Below are positions 35,644-43,523 of a stretch of DNA of 64,000 nucleotides, one piece after another. A program made the translations under genes and the position numbers. Numbering within the stretch: the stretch's first letter is position 1; the number at the start of each line of letters is the position of its first letter. The DNA is from Candidatus Thiodiazotropha sp. (ex Codakia rugifera) (GTDB lineage: Bacteria; Pseudomonadota; Gammaproteobacteria; Chromatiales; Chromatiaceae): positions 144,752 through 208,751 of the forward strand of contig JAHXHN010000005.1 in assembly GCA_025656675.1 (NCBI GenBank), written 5' to 3'. Under the pieces are notes generated by a model. It saw only the letters and a program-made list of their open reading frames with translations, ran no database searches and was not told where the DNA came from.

Positions 35644-36042
35644 TTTGTCTACTCCAATTTATGAATCTGTGTTGGTGGGGGTTCTGCCCTCCGACCAGTT
35701 GACCCGACAAAAAGTGGGGAATTGGATGCAAACCTTACATTTGTTATGTTTATAAGTAAACCACAAATATTCTTATATTAATCATAAGAAAATACTTATG
35801 AATAGAAAGGGTACTGTAAGTTAATTTGATGTGAGAGGTGTGACTCCGGGCAATATAGGGTTTCCTGAGAGAAACCGACAAAACTACCAACGAGGTAGAG
35901 AAGGGCGTATCTCAAAGAGAGACGATGTCACGTGGCTTTACGGTGTTGCCAATAAACAGGTATAAAATGCGGGAAGCATCAAATTCCTTTAGGATTCAGC
36001 GATAATGACCAACAAACTATCACAGAGAGCACAATTCTGACA
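35644..36042. other. Divergent promoter region, cbbM and the 100-residue gene
   Basis: No gene is supported. The AT-rich part around 35760-35815 carries the dyad-rich motif listed separately. The cbbM ribosome site (GGAGT on the minus strand) is near 35655. The rest shows no obvious repeat. Confidence 0.5.
35770..35801. promoter_or_regulatory. Candidate CbbR operator upstream of cbbM
   Basis: Two overlapping perfect dyads lie here: TTCTTAT-N7-ATAAGAA (35770-35790) and TCATAAG-N6-CTTATGA (35782-35801). The core AATCATAAGAAAATACTTAT (35780-35799) differs by one base from a sequence upstream of cbbL (42371-42390). LysR-type regulators such as CbbR bind dyads of this kind, and a cbbR gene lies beside cbbL. 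The motif is 137 bases upstream of the cbbM start codon. Confidence 0.65.
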
Positions 36043-36345
36043 ATGGCAGACAAACGATACGACGGTATACACAACGATCCCAGTGGTGCAATGAATCCAA
36101 CCGGCAACATCATTCGGGATGCCTGGGTCTTTGACTTGATTCCTGAGACTGAAACCTGTGAGGGTTGGTTGGTACAGGGGATAGATGCACTTTATGACAA
36201 GGTCACCAAGGAGTGGGATAAGTATGGCCATCTCGTGTCGAATTTACCCCCGGAACTGGCAGCGAGGCACAGTCGCATCTATGGTCAGGCGATCATCGAA
36301 GCGAAAGCGAAAGGGTGGAATCCGGAACTGGGTGACAATGACTGA
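36043..36345 (+). CDS. Conserved hypothetical protein, 100 aa, cbb-cluster associated
   Basis: An unrecognised soluble protein with a strongly patterned N-terminal half (DPSGAMNPTGNIIRDAW, then PETETCEGW and QGIDALYDKV..EWDKY) and a helical C-terminus. The broken copy at 30478 keeps the same motifs, showing the pattern is under selection. It has no signal peptide, membrane helix or known catalytic motif. It is divergent from cbbM and 8 bases upstream of another unknown gene on the same strand. The two paralogues lie on either side of the cbbM-cbbQ-cbbO operon, so a link with RuBisCO is possible but unproved. Confidence 0.75.
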   Translation: MADKRYDGIHNDPSGAMNPTGNIIRDAWVFDLIPETETCEGWLVQGIDALYDKVTKEWDKYGHLVSNLPPELAARHSRIYGQAIIEAKAKGWNPELGDND

Positions 36346-36353
36346 GGTCAGTA

Positions 36354-36809
36354 GTGAGCGAAAGCCTGAGTGAGACCTTTTTTCGACCTGAGGAGTTAGC
36401 CTGTGAGCGTTTGACTATACCGGCGGTTCTCTACAATCAGTGTCGATTGATGTTGTCACGTTGTCAGTACGACCAAATTTTTATTCCGGTTCGTTCGATG
36501 CAGATCCAGGCGGTCATCGATGAGGAGGAGGTGATCTTTGTCGATAACCAGGCCTATGCGGTCCGTGACGGTGAAGGCGGCAAGCTGATCCGATTGGCCT
36601 GGAAATTTCGTCGTGACCAGGAAAGGAACAGCCTGACTGAACCGGCCCCCATTAATTTGATCTACTACGATGATAATGCCAGAGACCTGCATAATCGGTT
36701 GATCGGCGATTTCAAGAAGTCCCTCGATATCATGGAAGCACGCTTCAGAGAAAACGGCTGTGAAGCACGGGTGATGCGTGTGTTGCCGTTTCCGAAACAG
36801 GAGCCTTAG
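36354..36809 (+). CDS. Hypothetical protein, 151 aa, cbb-cluster associated
   Basis: An unrecognised soluble protein with an alpha/beta look. A strand-rich middle (FIPVRSMQIQAVIDEEEVIFVDNQAYAV is one continuous region around residues 43-70) is followed by IRLAWKFRRDQ and a final helical part ending MRVLPFPKQEP. It has no signal peptide or membrane segment. The start is GTG, with GAGG just upstream and only 8 bases after the preceding gene, so the two unknown genes are probably one operon. They sit between the form II and form I RuBisCO operons. No function is assigned. Confidence 0.75.
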   Translation: MSESLSETFFRPEELACERLTIPAVLYNQCRLMLSRCQYDQIFIPVRSMQIQAVIDEEEVIFVDNQAYAVRDGEGGKLIRLAWKFRRDQERNSLTEPAPINLIYYDDNARDLHNRLIGDFKKSLDIMEARFRENGCEARVMRVLPFPKQEP

Positions 36810-36943
36810 CCGAATACAGCTTACTCAGGTGGACATAGGATAATAGAAACCCAGACGACTTCTTTTCATCCGAATCAAATCCTTTTTATGTCAGTACCCG
36901 TCGGATATTAACCAGCTATTTAGAGCGGTCCCAACGTTCCAAT

Positions 36944-39325
36944 CTAACCGGTCAGCGCGGCGAATACACTCGGTAATCTCTCCGGCAGACGCTCCACATT
37001 GTCTACGATGGAGTAGCCGTTCTCGCCGAAAATTCTAGCCACATAGCGGTCTGCATCGGGATCCAGCGTCAGGCAGTAGGTGAAGACACCCTGCATCGCC
37101 AGGTCTTCCACCGCCTTCTTCGCATCATGGCGTAAATACTGAGGATCCCGTTCATCGATATCGGCCGGTTCACCGTCGGTGACCAGCAACACAAGACGTT
37201 TCTGTGCATTCTGCTGGGTCAGGTGCCAGCCGGCGTGACGTAGGGCTGCGCCCATGCGGGTGGAGAGGCCACCCTTCATGCCGGCCATCCGCGACTTGGC
37301 TTCATCGTCATAGGTCTGTTCGAAATCCTTGAAGCGGTAGTACTGCACGTCGTGACGGCCATCGGAGGCAAAGCCGTGTACTGCGAAGTTATCACCGATT
37401 GAGTCGATGGCCCAGGAGAGCAGGCCGGCCGATTCGCGGGTCAGGTCCAGGATGCTGTCCTGATCCTCGTAACCCGTTTCACCCTCGGCAATATCGCCTA
37501 TCTTCTCATTGGTCGACTCGGAGAGGTCGAGCAGCAGCACGATCGACAGGTCACGGAGATGGCGGGTGATACGGATGTTGATTCGCGGATCGGGCATGAC
37601 ACCGCGACGGATGTCGATCATTGCCCGTACCGCCGCGTTCAGATCCAGTTCCTCACCCTCTTCATAACCGCGACGGCGTACAATCCCTTGCGGTTGCAGT
37701 GCATCGATCAGATGACGGATGCGCGATGCGATCGGCTTATGCTTGGTGAGGATTTCGTCCATCATTTCGGGATCGCCACGGCCCTGTTTGCGCTCGATGA
37801 TGGTGGCCCAGTCGGGGCGTGCGAGCTGTACATGGTAGTCCCACTCGTTGTAATGGTAAGGATCGGAGACCGGCTCCACACCTTCCATCTGGTTGTAACT
37901 GACCCCCATGTCTTCGTAGGGGAACAGTTCGGTGGACAGGACCAGGATCTCATCCGGGTTGTCGTGGGTCATCTCCGAGTCGAGGTCGTTGACGAATTCC
38001 ATCAGATTGACGTAGCGTCGAACCGTATTTTGGGAAGTCGGCAGGTAGTCGATACCCTGGGACTCAAACATGTTTTCCGAAAATTCCCAGAAATAGCGAT
38101 TGTCATCACGATAGGGGATTGGCCACTCCGAGAGGATGCGCACACTGGGGATCTTGGCGACCTCGACGATCTTGTTGTAGAAGTCGACACCGGCCATCCA
38201 GGACAGGCGTGGATTGTATGGGTCTTCCTCCAGCTTGCGAACGAAGTCGTCGGCCACCTGGTTGATGACATCGATCTCATCGCGATAGTCGCGATCCATG
38301 ATGGCACGGGTGGTGCGCATCATCAGGTCCATGGTCTCGTGCGGTTTGCCAAACTCGTCGTTCTCACCCGGTTCGGATGTGAAGAACTGCAGCCAAAGTT
38401 TGCGTAGGCCGGGAAACTCGCTGTAGGCAAGGTACTCGACGCGGGCATCCTCGAACAGCTCGATCATGCGCATTTGCGCCTGAGAGAGTTGCTCAGCAGA
38501 GATCGGCTCGCGGGTATAGACCATGTGCGCGGCGGTGTGTGCAGCCGTTGCTCGGTAGACTTCCATGCCGTCGATACCGCGGAAGGGATCAAAGGCATCC
38601 GGTACGTGGATCTGGAAATCCTCGATGTAGGGACGGATACCCTGGCGCGATTCAAAATCGCCGGCTGTGGGGCGCATGAAGAAGGCTCGTGCCCACAGCG
38701 CTCGCAGGTAAAAATTGAGCTTACGCTGGTTGTCGATGAAGAGTGTGCCGCGACGTTCCGACTGCAGGATCGATCGTGATGACTCGGTCTGTAGACCAAA
38801 GTAGGCCAACTGGCCATCAAGGTCGCGCTGGTGTGCCTGTGCGCCCCACATGACCCAACGGCGCAACCCGCCCAGGGTCAGCTTGGAGAGCAGCTCGTCC
38901 AGGTTCTCCATCATCGGGCGCAGACCGCGTGGTGCCTTGCCGGTCATCTGGTGCAACAGTTTGAGAAAGCCGCGCATGACCTCGGCGTCGCCGAGGCGGG
39001 AAGCTGCCAGCGGCAGGTTGGCCACGATCAGCGTGATGACACTGCCGGAAGTATGCGATGCGAGTTTCATCATCGCTTCGACGATGTCCGGAATGATGTC
39101 CTCACCGACTTCTTTGGCGACCCCCGGCATTTCCTGTACATAGGTCAGCACCAGATCATGGCCGCGACCCAGGGTACAGAAGGCACGCATGCCTTCCAGG
39201 TAGTTTTGCAGGCCACGGGGTGACATCACCCGCTGCGCTTCATGGTAGGACGATTCGAGTGCCTCGAGATGCTCGTGGTCATTCTCGTCGAGACAGGTAA
39301 TGTATTCAGAAAAATCGACGCTCAT
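36944..39325 (-). CDS. cbbO: CbbO, von Willebrand factor A subunit of RuBisCO activase (form I operon)
   Basis: A 793-residue CbbO. The C-terminal VWA domain has DLSES in VLLLDLSESTNEK (about residue 595), TRMGAALRHAG and VTDGEPADID. The helical N-terminal part is similar to the 749-residue form II partner (the segment LRRWVMWGAQAH and the pattern DARVEYLAYSEFPGLRKL match DARVDLLATREYPGLRHL). With CbbQ it reactivates inhibited RuBisCO using ATP. It is the last gene of cbbL-cbbS-cbbQ-cbbO and begins 20 bases after cbbQ, unlike the form II operon where a repeat separates them. Confidence 0.93.
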   Translation of the reverse strand: MSVDFSEYITCLDENDHEHLEALESSYHEAQRVMSPRGLQNYLEGMRAFCTLGRGHDLVLTYVQEMPGVAKEVGEDIIPDIVEAMMKLASHTSGSVITLIVANLPLAASRLGDAEVMRGFLKLLHQMTGKAPRGLRPMMENLDELLSKLTLGGLRRWVMWGAQAHQRDLDGQLAYFGLQTESSRSILQSERRGTLFIDNQRKLNFYLRALWARAFFMRPTAGDFESRQGIRPYIEDFQIHVPDAFDPFRGIDGMEVYRATAAHTAAHMVYTREPISAEQLSQAQMRMIELFEDARVEYLAYSEFPGLRKLWLQFFTSEPGENDEFGKPHETMDLMMRTTRAIMDRDYRDEIDVINQVADDFVRKLEEDPYNPRLSWMAGVDFYNKIVEVAKIPSVRILSEWPIPYRDDNRYFWEFSENMFESQGIDYLPTSQNTVRRYVNLMEFVNDLDSEMTHDNPDEILVLSTELFPYEDMGVSYNQMEGVEPVSDPYHYNEWDYHVQLARPDWATIIERKQGRGDPEMMDEILTKHKPIASRIRHLIDALQPQGIVRRRGYEEGEELDLNAAVRAMIDIRRGVMPDPRINIRITRHLRDLSIVLLLDLSESTNEKIGDIAEGETGYEDQDSILDLTRESAGLLSWAIDSIGDNFAVHGFASDGRHDVQYYRFKDFEQTYDDEAKSRMAGMKGGLSTRMGAALRHAGWHLTQQNAQKRLVLLVTDGEPADIDERDPQYLRHDAKKAVEDLAMQGVFTYCLTLDPDADRYVARIFGENGYSIVDNVERLPERLPSVFAALTG

Positions 39326-39345
39326 GGTTTTCTGCGTCCCAAACG

Positions 39346-40152
39346 TCAGAAGTAGGTATTGACCGCAGCGCTCAGGGTATCGCGCATATCCGGATCATCG
39401 GTAAGTGGGGTGACCAGGGCCATCTGACAGGCCGACATCGGGTCGATGCCCTTGGCTACCAGCTGTGATGCGTACACCAGCAGGCGTGTGGACATGCCCT
39501 CATCCAGGCCATGGCCCTTGAGGTTGCGTGAGCGCTGTGCGATCTGTACTAGCTTGCCGGCAGTCTCGGCGTCTACGCCGCCTTCGTGTTGTACGATCTC
39601 GGTTTCGATATCGGTTTCCGGATAATCAAAGTCCATGCCGCCGAAGCGTTGCTTGGTGGACTGTTTGAGGTCCTTCATCAGCGACTGATAGCCTGGATTG
39701 TAGGAGATCACAATCTGGAAATCCGGATGTGCCTTGACCAGTTCGCCCTTCTTTTCCAGCGGCAGTTCGCGACGATGGTCGGTCAGCGGGTGGATGACCA
39801 CGGTGGTATCCTGACGGGCCTCAACCACCTCGTCGAGGTAGCAAATTGCGCCGATGCGTGCGGCCACGGTCAACGGGCCGTCCTGCCACTTGGTGCCGTT
39901 GATGTCGAGCAGGAAGCGACCGACCAGGTCGGAGGCGGTCATGTCCTCGTTGCAGGCCACGGTAATCAGCGGCTTGTTCAGCTTGTGCGCCATGTATTCG
40001 ACAAAACGCGACTTGCCGCAACCGGTCGGGCCCTTGAGCATGACCGGCATACGGGCTGCATAGGCGGCCTCGTACATCTCTACTTCATTACCGACAGGGC
40101 GGTAATAGGGCTCTTCCTGGATCAGGTACTGGTCTGCGTTGATATCGCTCAT
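39346..40152 (-). CDS. cbbQ: CbbQ, AAA+ subunit of RuBisCO activase (form I operon)
   Basis: A 268-residue MoxR-type AAA+ ATPase. Walker A is GPTGCGKS, Walker B AICYLDEV, with the conserved [18 protein letters not shown] and [20 protein letters not shown] stretches. It is the same length as the form II CbbQ and very similar to it, but most differences lie in the C-terminal quarter, where specificity for its own RuBisCO or CbbO may reside. That is inference. It lies between cbbS and cbbO, with a terminator-like hairpin separating it from cbbS. Confidence 0.95.
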   Translation of the reverse strand: MSDINADQYLIQEEPYYRPVGNEVEMYEAAYAARMPVMLKGPTGCGKSRFVEYMAHKLNKPLITVACNEDMTASDLVGRFLLDINGTKWQDGPLTVAARIGAICYLDEVVEARQDTTVVIHPLTDHRRELPLEKKGELVKAHPDFQIVISYNPGYQSLMKDLKQSTKQRFGGMDFDYPETDIETEIVQHEGGVDAETAGKLVQIAQRSRNLKGHGLDEGMSTRLLVYASQLVAKGIDPMSACQMALVTPLTDDPDMRDTLSAAVNTYF

Positions 40153-40283
40153 GTTTTCCTGCCTTTTCTAATTCAGGTTGTTAACCAGCCGTGCCGAAGG
40201 CTGTACGGGTGGTATCGGTTGCAAGCGGGTTTTCCGAAACCCCAAAACGGGGCTTGGGAAAAGCGGCTCTGTTCAGCTTGTCT

Positions 40284-40327
40284 GAAAACAAAGAGCCCCA
40301 CCGCCCAGTAATAGGGGGGCGGGGCTT
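40284..40327 (-). terminator. Terminator-like hairpin between cbbS and cbbQ
   Basis: AGAGCCCCACCGCCC (40293-40306 region) pairs with GGGGGGCGGGGCT (40314-40325 region), allowing a few mismatches and G-U pairs, and on the minus strand is followed by CTTTGTTTT. It lies 26 bases after the cbbS stop. It matches the placement of the hairpin after cbbM and would lower activase relative to RuBisCO. Confidence 0.75.
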
Positions 40328-40352
40328 TCGGTCAGTTCCGATGAATCAGAAC

Positions 40353-40709
40353 TTAGGTCGGGGTACCACGGTAGATAACCATGGAAGCACCGGCACACTG
40401 GGCATAGTTGTCCAGGCCCAGCAGACGCACGTGGTTGTCCGGGTGTGCCTGGTGACAGGCTTCGCACTCGGCCAGGATGGTGTCGACGTCGGTCTCACCG
40501 AACATGGGCAGCTTCCACATGTACCAGTAGCTGCCGGACGCATTTTGCGGCTCGGTGTGCTCGATTGACGGGTTCCAACCCTTGGATACGATAAACTCGA
40601 TCTGGGTACGGATCTGGTCAGGGCTCATGGCCGGCAGGTAGGAGAAGGTCTCGAACTTGCGGCTGTTGGTATCTTCCAGGCTGGAAGCGTAATCCTGCAT
40701 TTCACTCAT
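40353..40709 (-). CDS. cbbS: Ribulose-bisphosphate carboxylase small subunit, form I
   Basis: A 118-residue RuBisCO small subunit that caps the large-subunit octamer to form L8S8. Recognisable segments are [30 protein letters not shown] near residue 22, [14 protein letters not shown] near 61, and the C-terminal [23 protein letters not shown]. The length is typical of form IA. It begins 81 bases after the large-subunit gene. Carboxysome shell genes are absent nearby and cbbQO follows, which fits the form IAq type with cytosolic RuBisCO. Confidence 0.96.
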   Translation of the reverse strand: MSEMQDYASSLEDTNSRKFETFSYLPAMSPDQIRTQIEFIVSKGWNPSIEHTEPQNASGSYWYMWKLPMFGETDVDTILAECEACHQAHPDNHVRLLGLDNYAQCAGASMVIYRGTPT

Positions 40710-40790
40710 TGGTTTATACCTCTGTATATTCGAATCGGGTCAGTCGTTCTGGCAGCGGCCGACACAGTCGGCCACGTGCCCGACGGACGA

Positions 40791-42209
40791 TTACTTGTGA
40801 GAAACGTCCAGCTTGTCGACGGTATCGAATTCGAACTTGATCTCTTTCCAGGTTTCCATAGCGGCTTTCAGCTCAGGGCTGTGGCTGGCTGCGGTGGTGA
40901 GGATGTCCTTGCCTTCCTTCTCCAGCTCACGGCCTTGGTTACGTGCTTCAACACAGGCCTCAACCGCAACACGGTTGGCAGCTGCGCCAGCAGCGTTGCC
41001 CCAAGGGTGACCCAGGGTGCCGCCGCCGAACTGCAGTACGGAGTCGTCGCCAAAAATGTTGACCAGCGCAGGCATATGCCAGACGTGGATGCCACCGGAT
41101 GCGACAGGCAGTACGCCAGGCATGGCACCCCAGTCCTGGTCGAAGAAGATACCGCGTGAACGGTCTTCCTTGACGTAGGAGTCGCGCATGATGTCGATCC
41201 AGCCCAGGGTAGCGTCACGGTCGCCTTCCAGCTTACCGACAACGGTGCCGGAGTGCAGGTGGTCACCACCGGACAGACGCAGGATTTTGGTCAGTACGCG
41301 GAAGTGGATACCGTGGTGTGGGTTGCGGTCAAGTACAGCGTGCATGGCACGGTGGATGTGCAACAGCATGCCGTTATCCTGACACCACTGTGCCAGCTGG
41401 GTGTTGGCAGACCAACCGCCGGTGATGTAGTCGTGCATGATGATCGGGGCACCGATCTCTTTCGCGTACTCGGCGCGCTTCATCATTTCGTCGGAGGTCG
41501 GAGCGGTAACGTTCAGGTAGTGACCTTTTCGTTCGCCGGTCTCGGCTTCAGCCTTATGGATGGCTTCCATAACGAAGTCGAAACGGTGACGCCAGCGCAT
41601 GAACGGCTGGGAGTTGACGTTCTCGTCATCCTTGGTGAAATCGAGACCGCCACGCAGACCTTCGTAACAGGCGCGGCCGTAGTTCTTGGCGGACAGGCCC
41701 AGTTTCGGCTTGATGGTGCAGCCCAACAGCGGACGACCGTATTTGTTCAGGAGGTCACGCTCGACCTGAATACCCTGGGGCGGGCCATTACAGGTCATCA
41801 CGTAGGCAACCGGGAAGCGGATGTCCTCCAGGCGCAGCGCGCGCAGGGCCTTAAAGCCGAATACGTTACCGACCAGGGAGGTCATGACGTTAACGACGGA
41901 GCCTTCCTCGAACAGGTCGATCGGGTAAGCGATGAATGCGTAGAAGCAAGTGTCGTCACCCGGTACGTCCTCGATCGCGTAGGCACGACCCTTGTAGTAG
42001 TCCAGGTCGGTCAGCAGGTCGGTCCAAACCGTGGTCCAGGTACCGGTGGAGGACTCAGCGGCCACAGCGGCTGCAACCTCTTCGCGTGGTACGCCCGGCT
42101 GAGGGGTGACTTTAAAGCACGCCAGGATGTCTGTGTCCTTAGGCGTATAATCGGGCATCCAGTATGTTTCGCGGTACTCTTTTACGCCCGCATCATATTT
42201 CTTGGCCAT
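40791..42209 (-). CDS. cbbL: Ribulose-bisphosphate carboxylase large subunit, form I
   Basis: A 472-residue form I RuBisCO large subunit. The carbamylated-lysine motif is [16 protein letters not shown] (about residue 198), and the catalytic loop-6 region is in [19 protein letters not shown] (about 325). The length and the cbbS gene downstream establish form I, and the cbbQO genes suggest subtype IAq. The start has GGAGGA at 8 bases, an excellent ribosome site for a highly expressed gene. The promoter lies in the 300-base gap shared with the divergent cbbR. It has a long antisense open frame that is a shadow of strong codon bias. Confidence 0.98.
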   Translation of the reverse strand: MAKKYDAGVKEYRETYWMPDYTPKDTDILACFKVTPQPGVPREEVAAAVAAESSTGTWTTVWTDLLTDLDYYKGRAYAIEDVPGDDTCFYAFIAYPIDLFEEGSVVNVMTSLVGNVFGFKALRALRLEDIRFPVAYVMTCNGPPQGIQVERDLLNKYGRPLLGCTIKPKLGLSAKNYGRACYEGLRGGLDFTKDDENVNSQPFMRWRHRFDFVMEAIHKAEAETGERKGHYLNVTAPTSDEMMKRAEYAKEIGAPIIMHDYITGGWSANTQLAQWCQDNGMLLHIHRAMHAVLDRNPHHGIHFRVLTKILRLSGGDHLHSGTVVGKLEGDRDATLGWIDIMRDSYVKEDRSRGIFFDQDWGAMPGVLPVASGGIHVWHMPALVNIFGDDSVLQFGGGTLGHPWGNAAGAAANRVAVEACVEARNQGRELEKEGKDILTTAASHSPELKAAMETWKEIKFEFDTVDKLDVSHK

Positions 42210-42510
42210 TTTAGCGATTCCTCCAGATTTAGGATTGCGTTGCCTTGAAATGCAGCTTCTGGAAAAAACTTTTCCATGCTGTCAATAAAAAAATCTCTGT
42301 AATAACCTCAATCAAGGTGGAGCTAGTATAGGTGGATGGGGGCTTAAGTGAAGTCAGATCTTTTAATTGGAATCATAACAAAATACTTATACCATATGAC
42401 CTTTATGGTATATTTTCTGATAATTAGCCCCTCGATAAAAATCGACATGGAGAGGTATTTCTCTACTGGGGTTGGACGCTGACCGACTGACATATGAAAG
42501 AGAGATATCC
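42210..42510. other. Divergent promoter region, cbbL and cbbR
   Basis: No gene is supported. The part around 42355-42415 is AT-rich and contains the candidate CbbR operator listed separately. This placement between cbbR and the RuBisCO operon is the standard arrangement for autoregulated LysR-type regulators. Confidence 0.6.
42371..42411. promoter_or_regulatory. Candidate CbbR operator between cbbL and cbbR
   Basis: AATCATAACAAAATACTTAT (42371-42390) matches 19 of 20 bases of the cbbM-upstream motif. It overlaps a second dyad, ATACCATA-N7-TATGGTAT (42389-42411), with perfect 8-bp arms. The pair sits 162 bases from cbbL and 100 bases from cbbR. It would suit CbbR binding, but footprinting would be needed to prove it. 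Confidence 0.65.
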
Positions 42511-43419
42511 ATGCATACCACGCTACGACAGATGAGGGTCTTCACGACCGTTGCCAGGCATCTGAACTATACCCGGGCGGCCAATGAACTCCATCTCAGC
42601 CAACCGGCGGTATCAATGCAGATCAAGCAGTTGGAAGAGTCGGTGGGCCTGCCTCTGTTTGAGCATGCCGGCAAAAAGATCCAGCTTACCGAGGCCGGCA
42701 AAGAGATGTTCCAGTATGTGCGGACCATCTTTCAGACCTTCGAGGAGATGGAAGAGGTTCTGGATGCCATGAAGGGACTTGATACCGGTCACCTCAATAT
42801 CGCCGTGGCGAGTACGGTCAACTATTTCGCACCGAGGCTGCTCGCAGCCTTCAGCCGACAATATCCGGGTATCGACCTCAGCCTCGATGTCACCAACCGT
42901 GAACGACTGATGGGTCTGCTTAAGAATAACGAGATCGATATCGTTCTGATGGGCTTGCCACCCGAGGATATCGAACTTGTTTATGAACCTTTTATGGATA
43001 ATCCACTGGTGGTGATTGCGCCGCCCGGCCATCCGCTGCAGGGTGAACGTAGAATCCCGGTACAACGCCTGGCTGATGAGGTTTTCATCATGCGTGAGGC
43101 CGGCTCGGGTACCCGTTTAGCCATGGAACGCTATTTTGCCAAGCAGTCGATAGTGATCAGTACCGGGATGCAGATGACCCGAAATGAGGCCATCAAACAG
43201 GCTGTAAGAGCCGGTATGGGTCTGGGTGTAGTGTCGTCACACACCATTGAATTGGAAGTGGAAACCGGACGTTTGGTGATACTCGATATTGATGACTTCC
43301 CAATCCAACGTCATTGGTACATGGTCTATCGAAAGAATAAACGGCTCTCTCCCGCTGCAAAAGCCTTCCACGACTTTGTCATGTCCGAGGCCCAGCGCAT
43401 CAAACAGGAGCCGGTTTGA
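42511..43419 (+). CDS. cbbR: LysR-family regulator CbbR
   Basis: A 302-residue LysR-type transcriptional regulator. The N-terminal winged helix contains TRAANELHLSQPAVSMQI, and a C-terminal periplasmic-binding-like domain senses a small molecule. CbbR activates cbb operons in response to Calvin-cycle metabolites. The identity rests on length, family and its position divergent from cbbL. I choose the ATG at 42511, with a GAGAGAT purine tract just upstream, over an in-frame TTG 39 bases earlier. The candidate operators above are likely targets. Confidence 0.9.
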   Translation: MHTTLRQMRVFTTVARHLNYTRAANELHLSQPAVSMQIKQLEESVGLPLFEHAGKKIQLTEAGKEMFQYVRTIFQTFEEMEEVLDAMKGLDTGHLNIAVASTVNYFAPRLLAAFSRQYPGIDLSLDVTNRERLMGLLKNNEIDIVLMGLPPEDIELVYEPFMDNPLVVIAPPGHPLQGERRIPVQRLADEVFIMREAGSGTRLAMERYFAKQSIVISTGMQMTRNEAIKQAVRAGMGLGVVSSHTIELEVETGRLVILDIDDFPIQRHWYMVYRKNKRLSPAAKAFHDFVMSEAQRIKQEPV

Positions 43420-43468
43420 ATGCACTGCTGGGGTTGTTGCGCTAGAATCAACTATTCAGATCAATGAC

Positions 43469-43483
43469 TGTCAAACGTTGACA
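43469..43483 (+). promoter_or_regulatory. Palindrome and TTGACA box upstream of dxs
   Basis: TGTCAA-ACG-TTGACA is a perfect palindrome 40 bases before the dxs start codon. Its right half is a perfect -35 hexamer. The -10 position downstream (ATCTTA, 17 bases on) is weak. It could be a promoter overlapped by a regulator site. Confidence 0.35.
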
Positions 43484-43523
43484 ATCTTATCCGTGACACC
43501 ATCTTAACGGGACCATCCATACC

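Noticed and set aside
37559..38407. A 282-codon open frame antisense to cbbO of the form I operon
   Set aside because: It lies wholly inside the well-supported cbbO gene, and its translation (many Asp, His, Val and Gly) is typical of a reverse-strand artefact.
41253..42248. A 331-codon open frame antisense to cbbL
   Set aside because: It is a shadow produced by the strong codon bias of cbbL. The true protein on the minus strand is certain, and the antisense translation has no recognisable domain.
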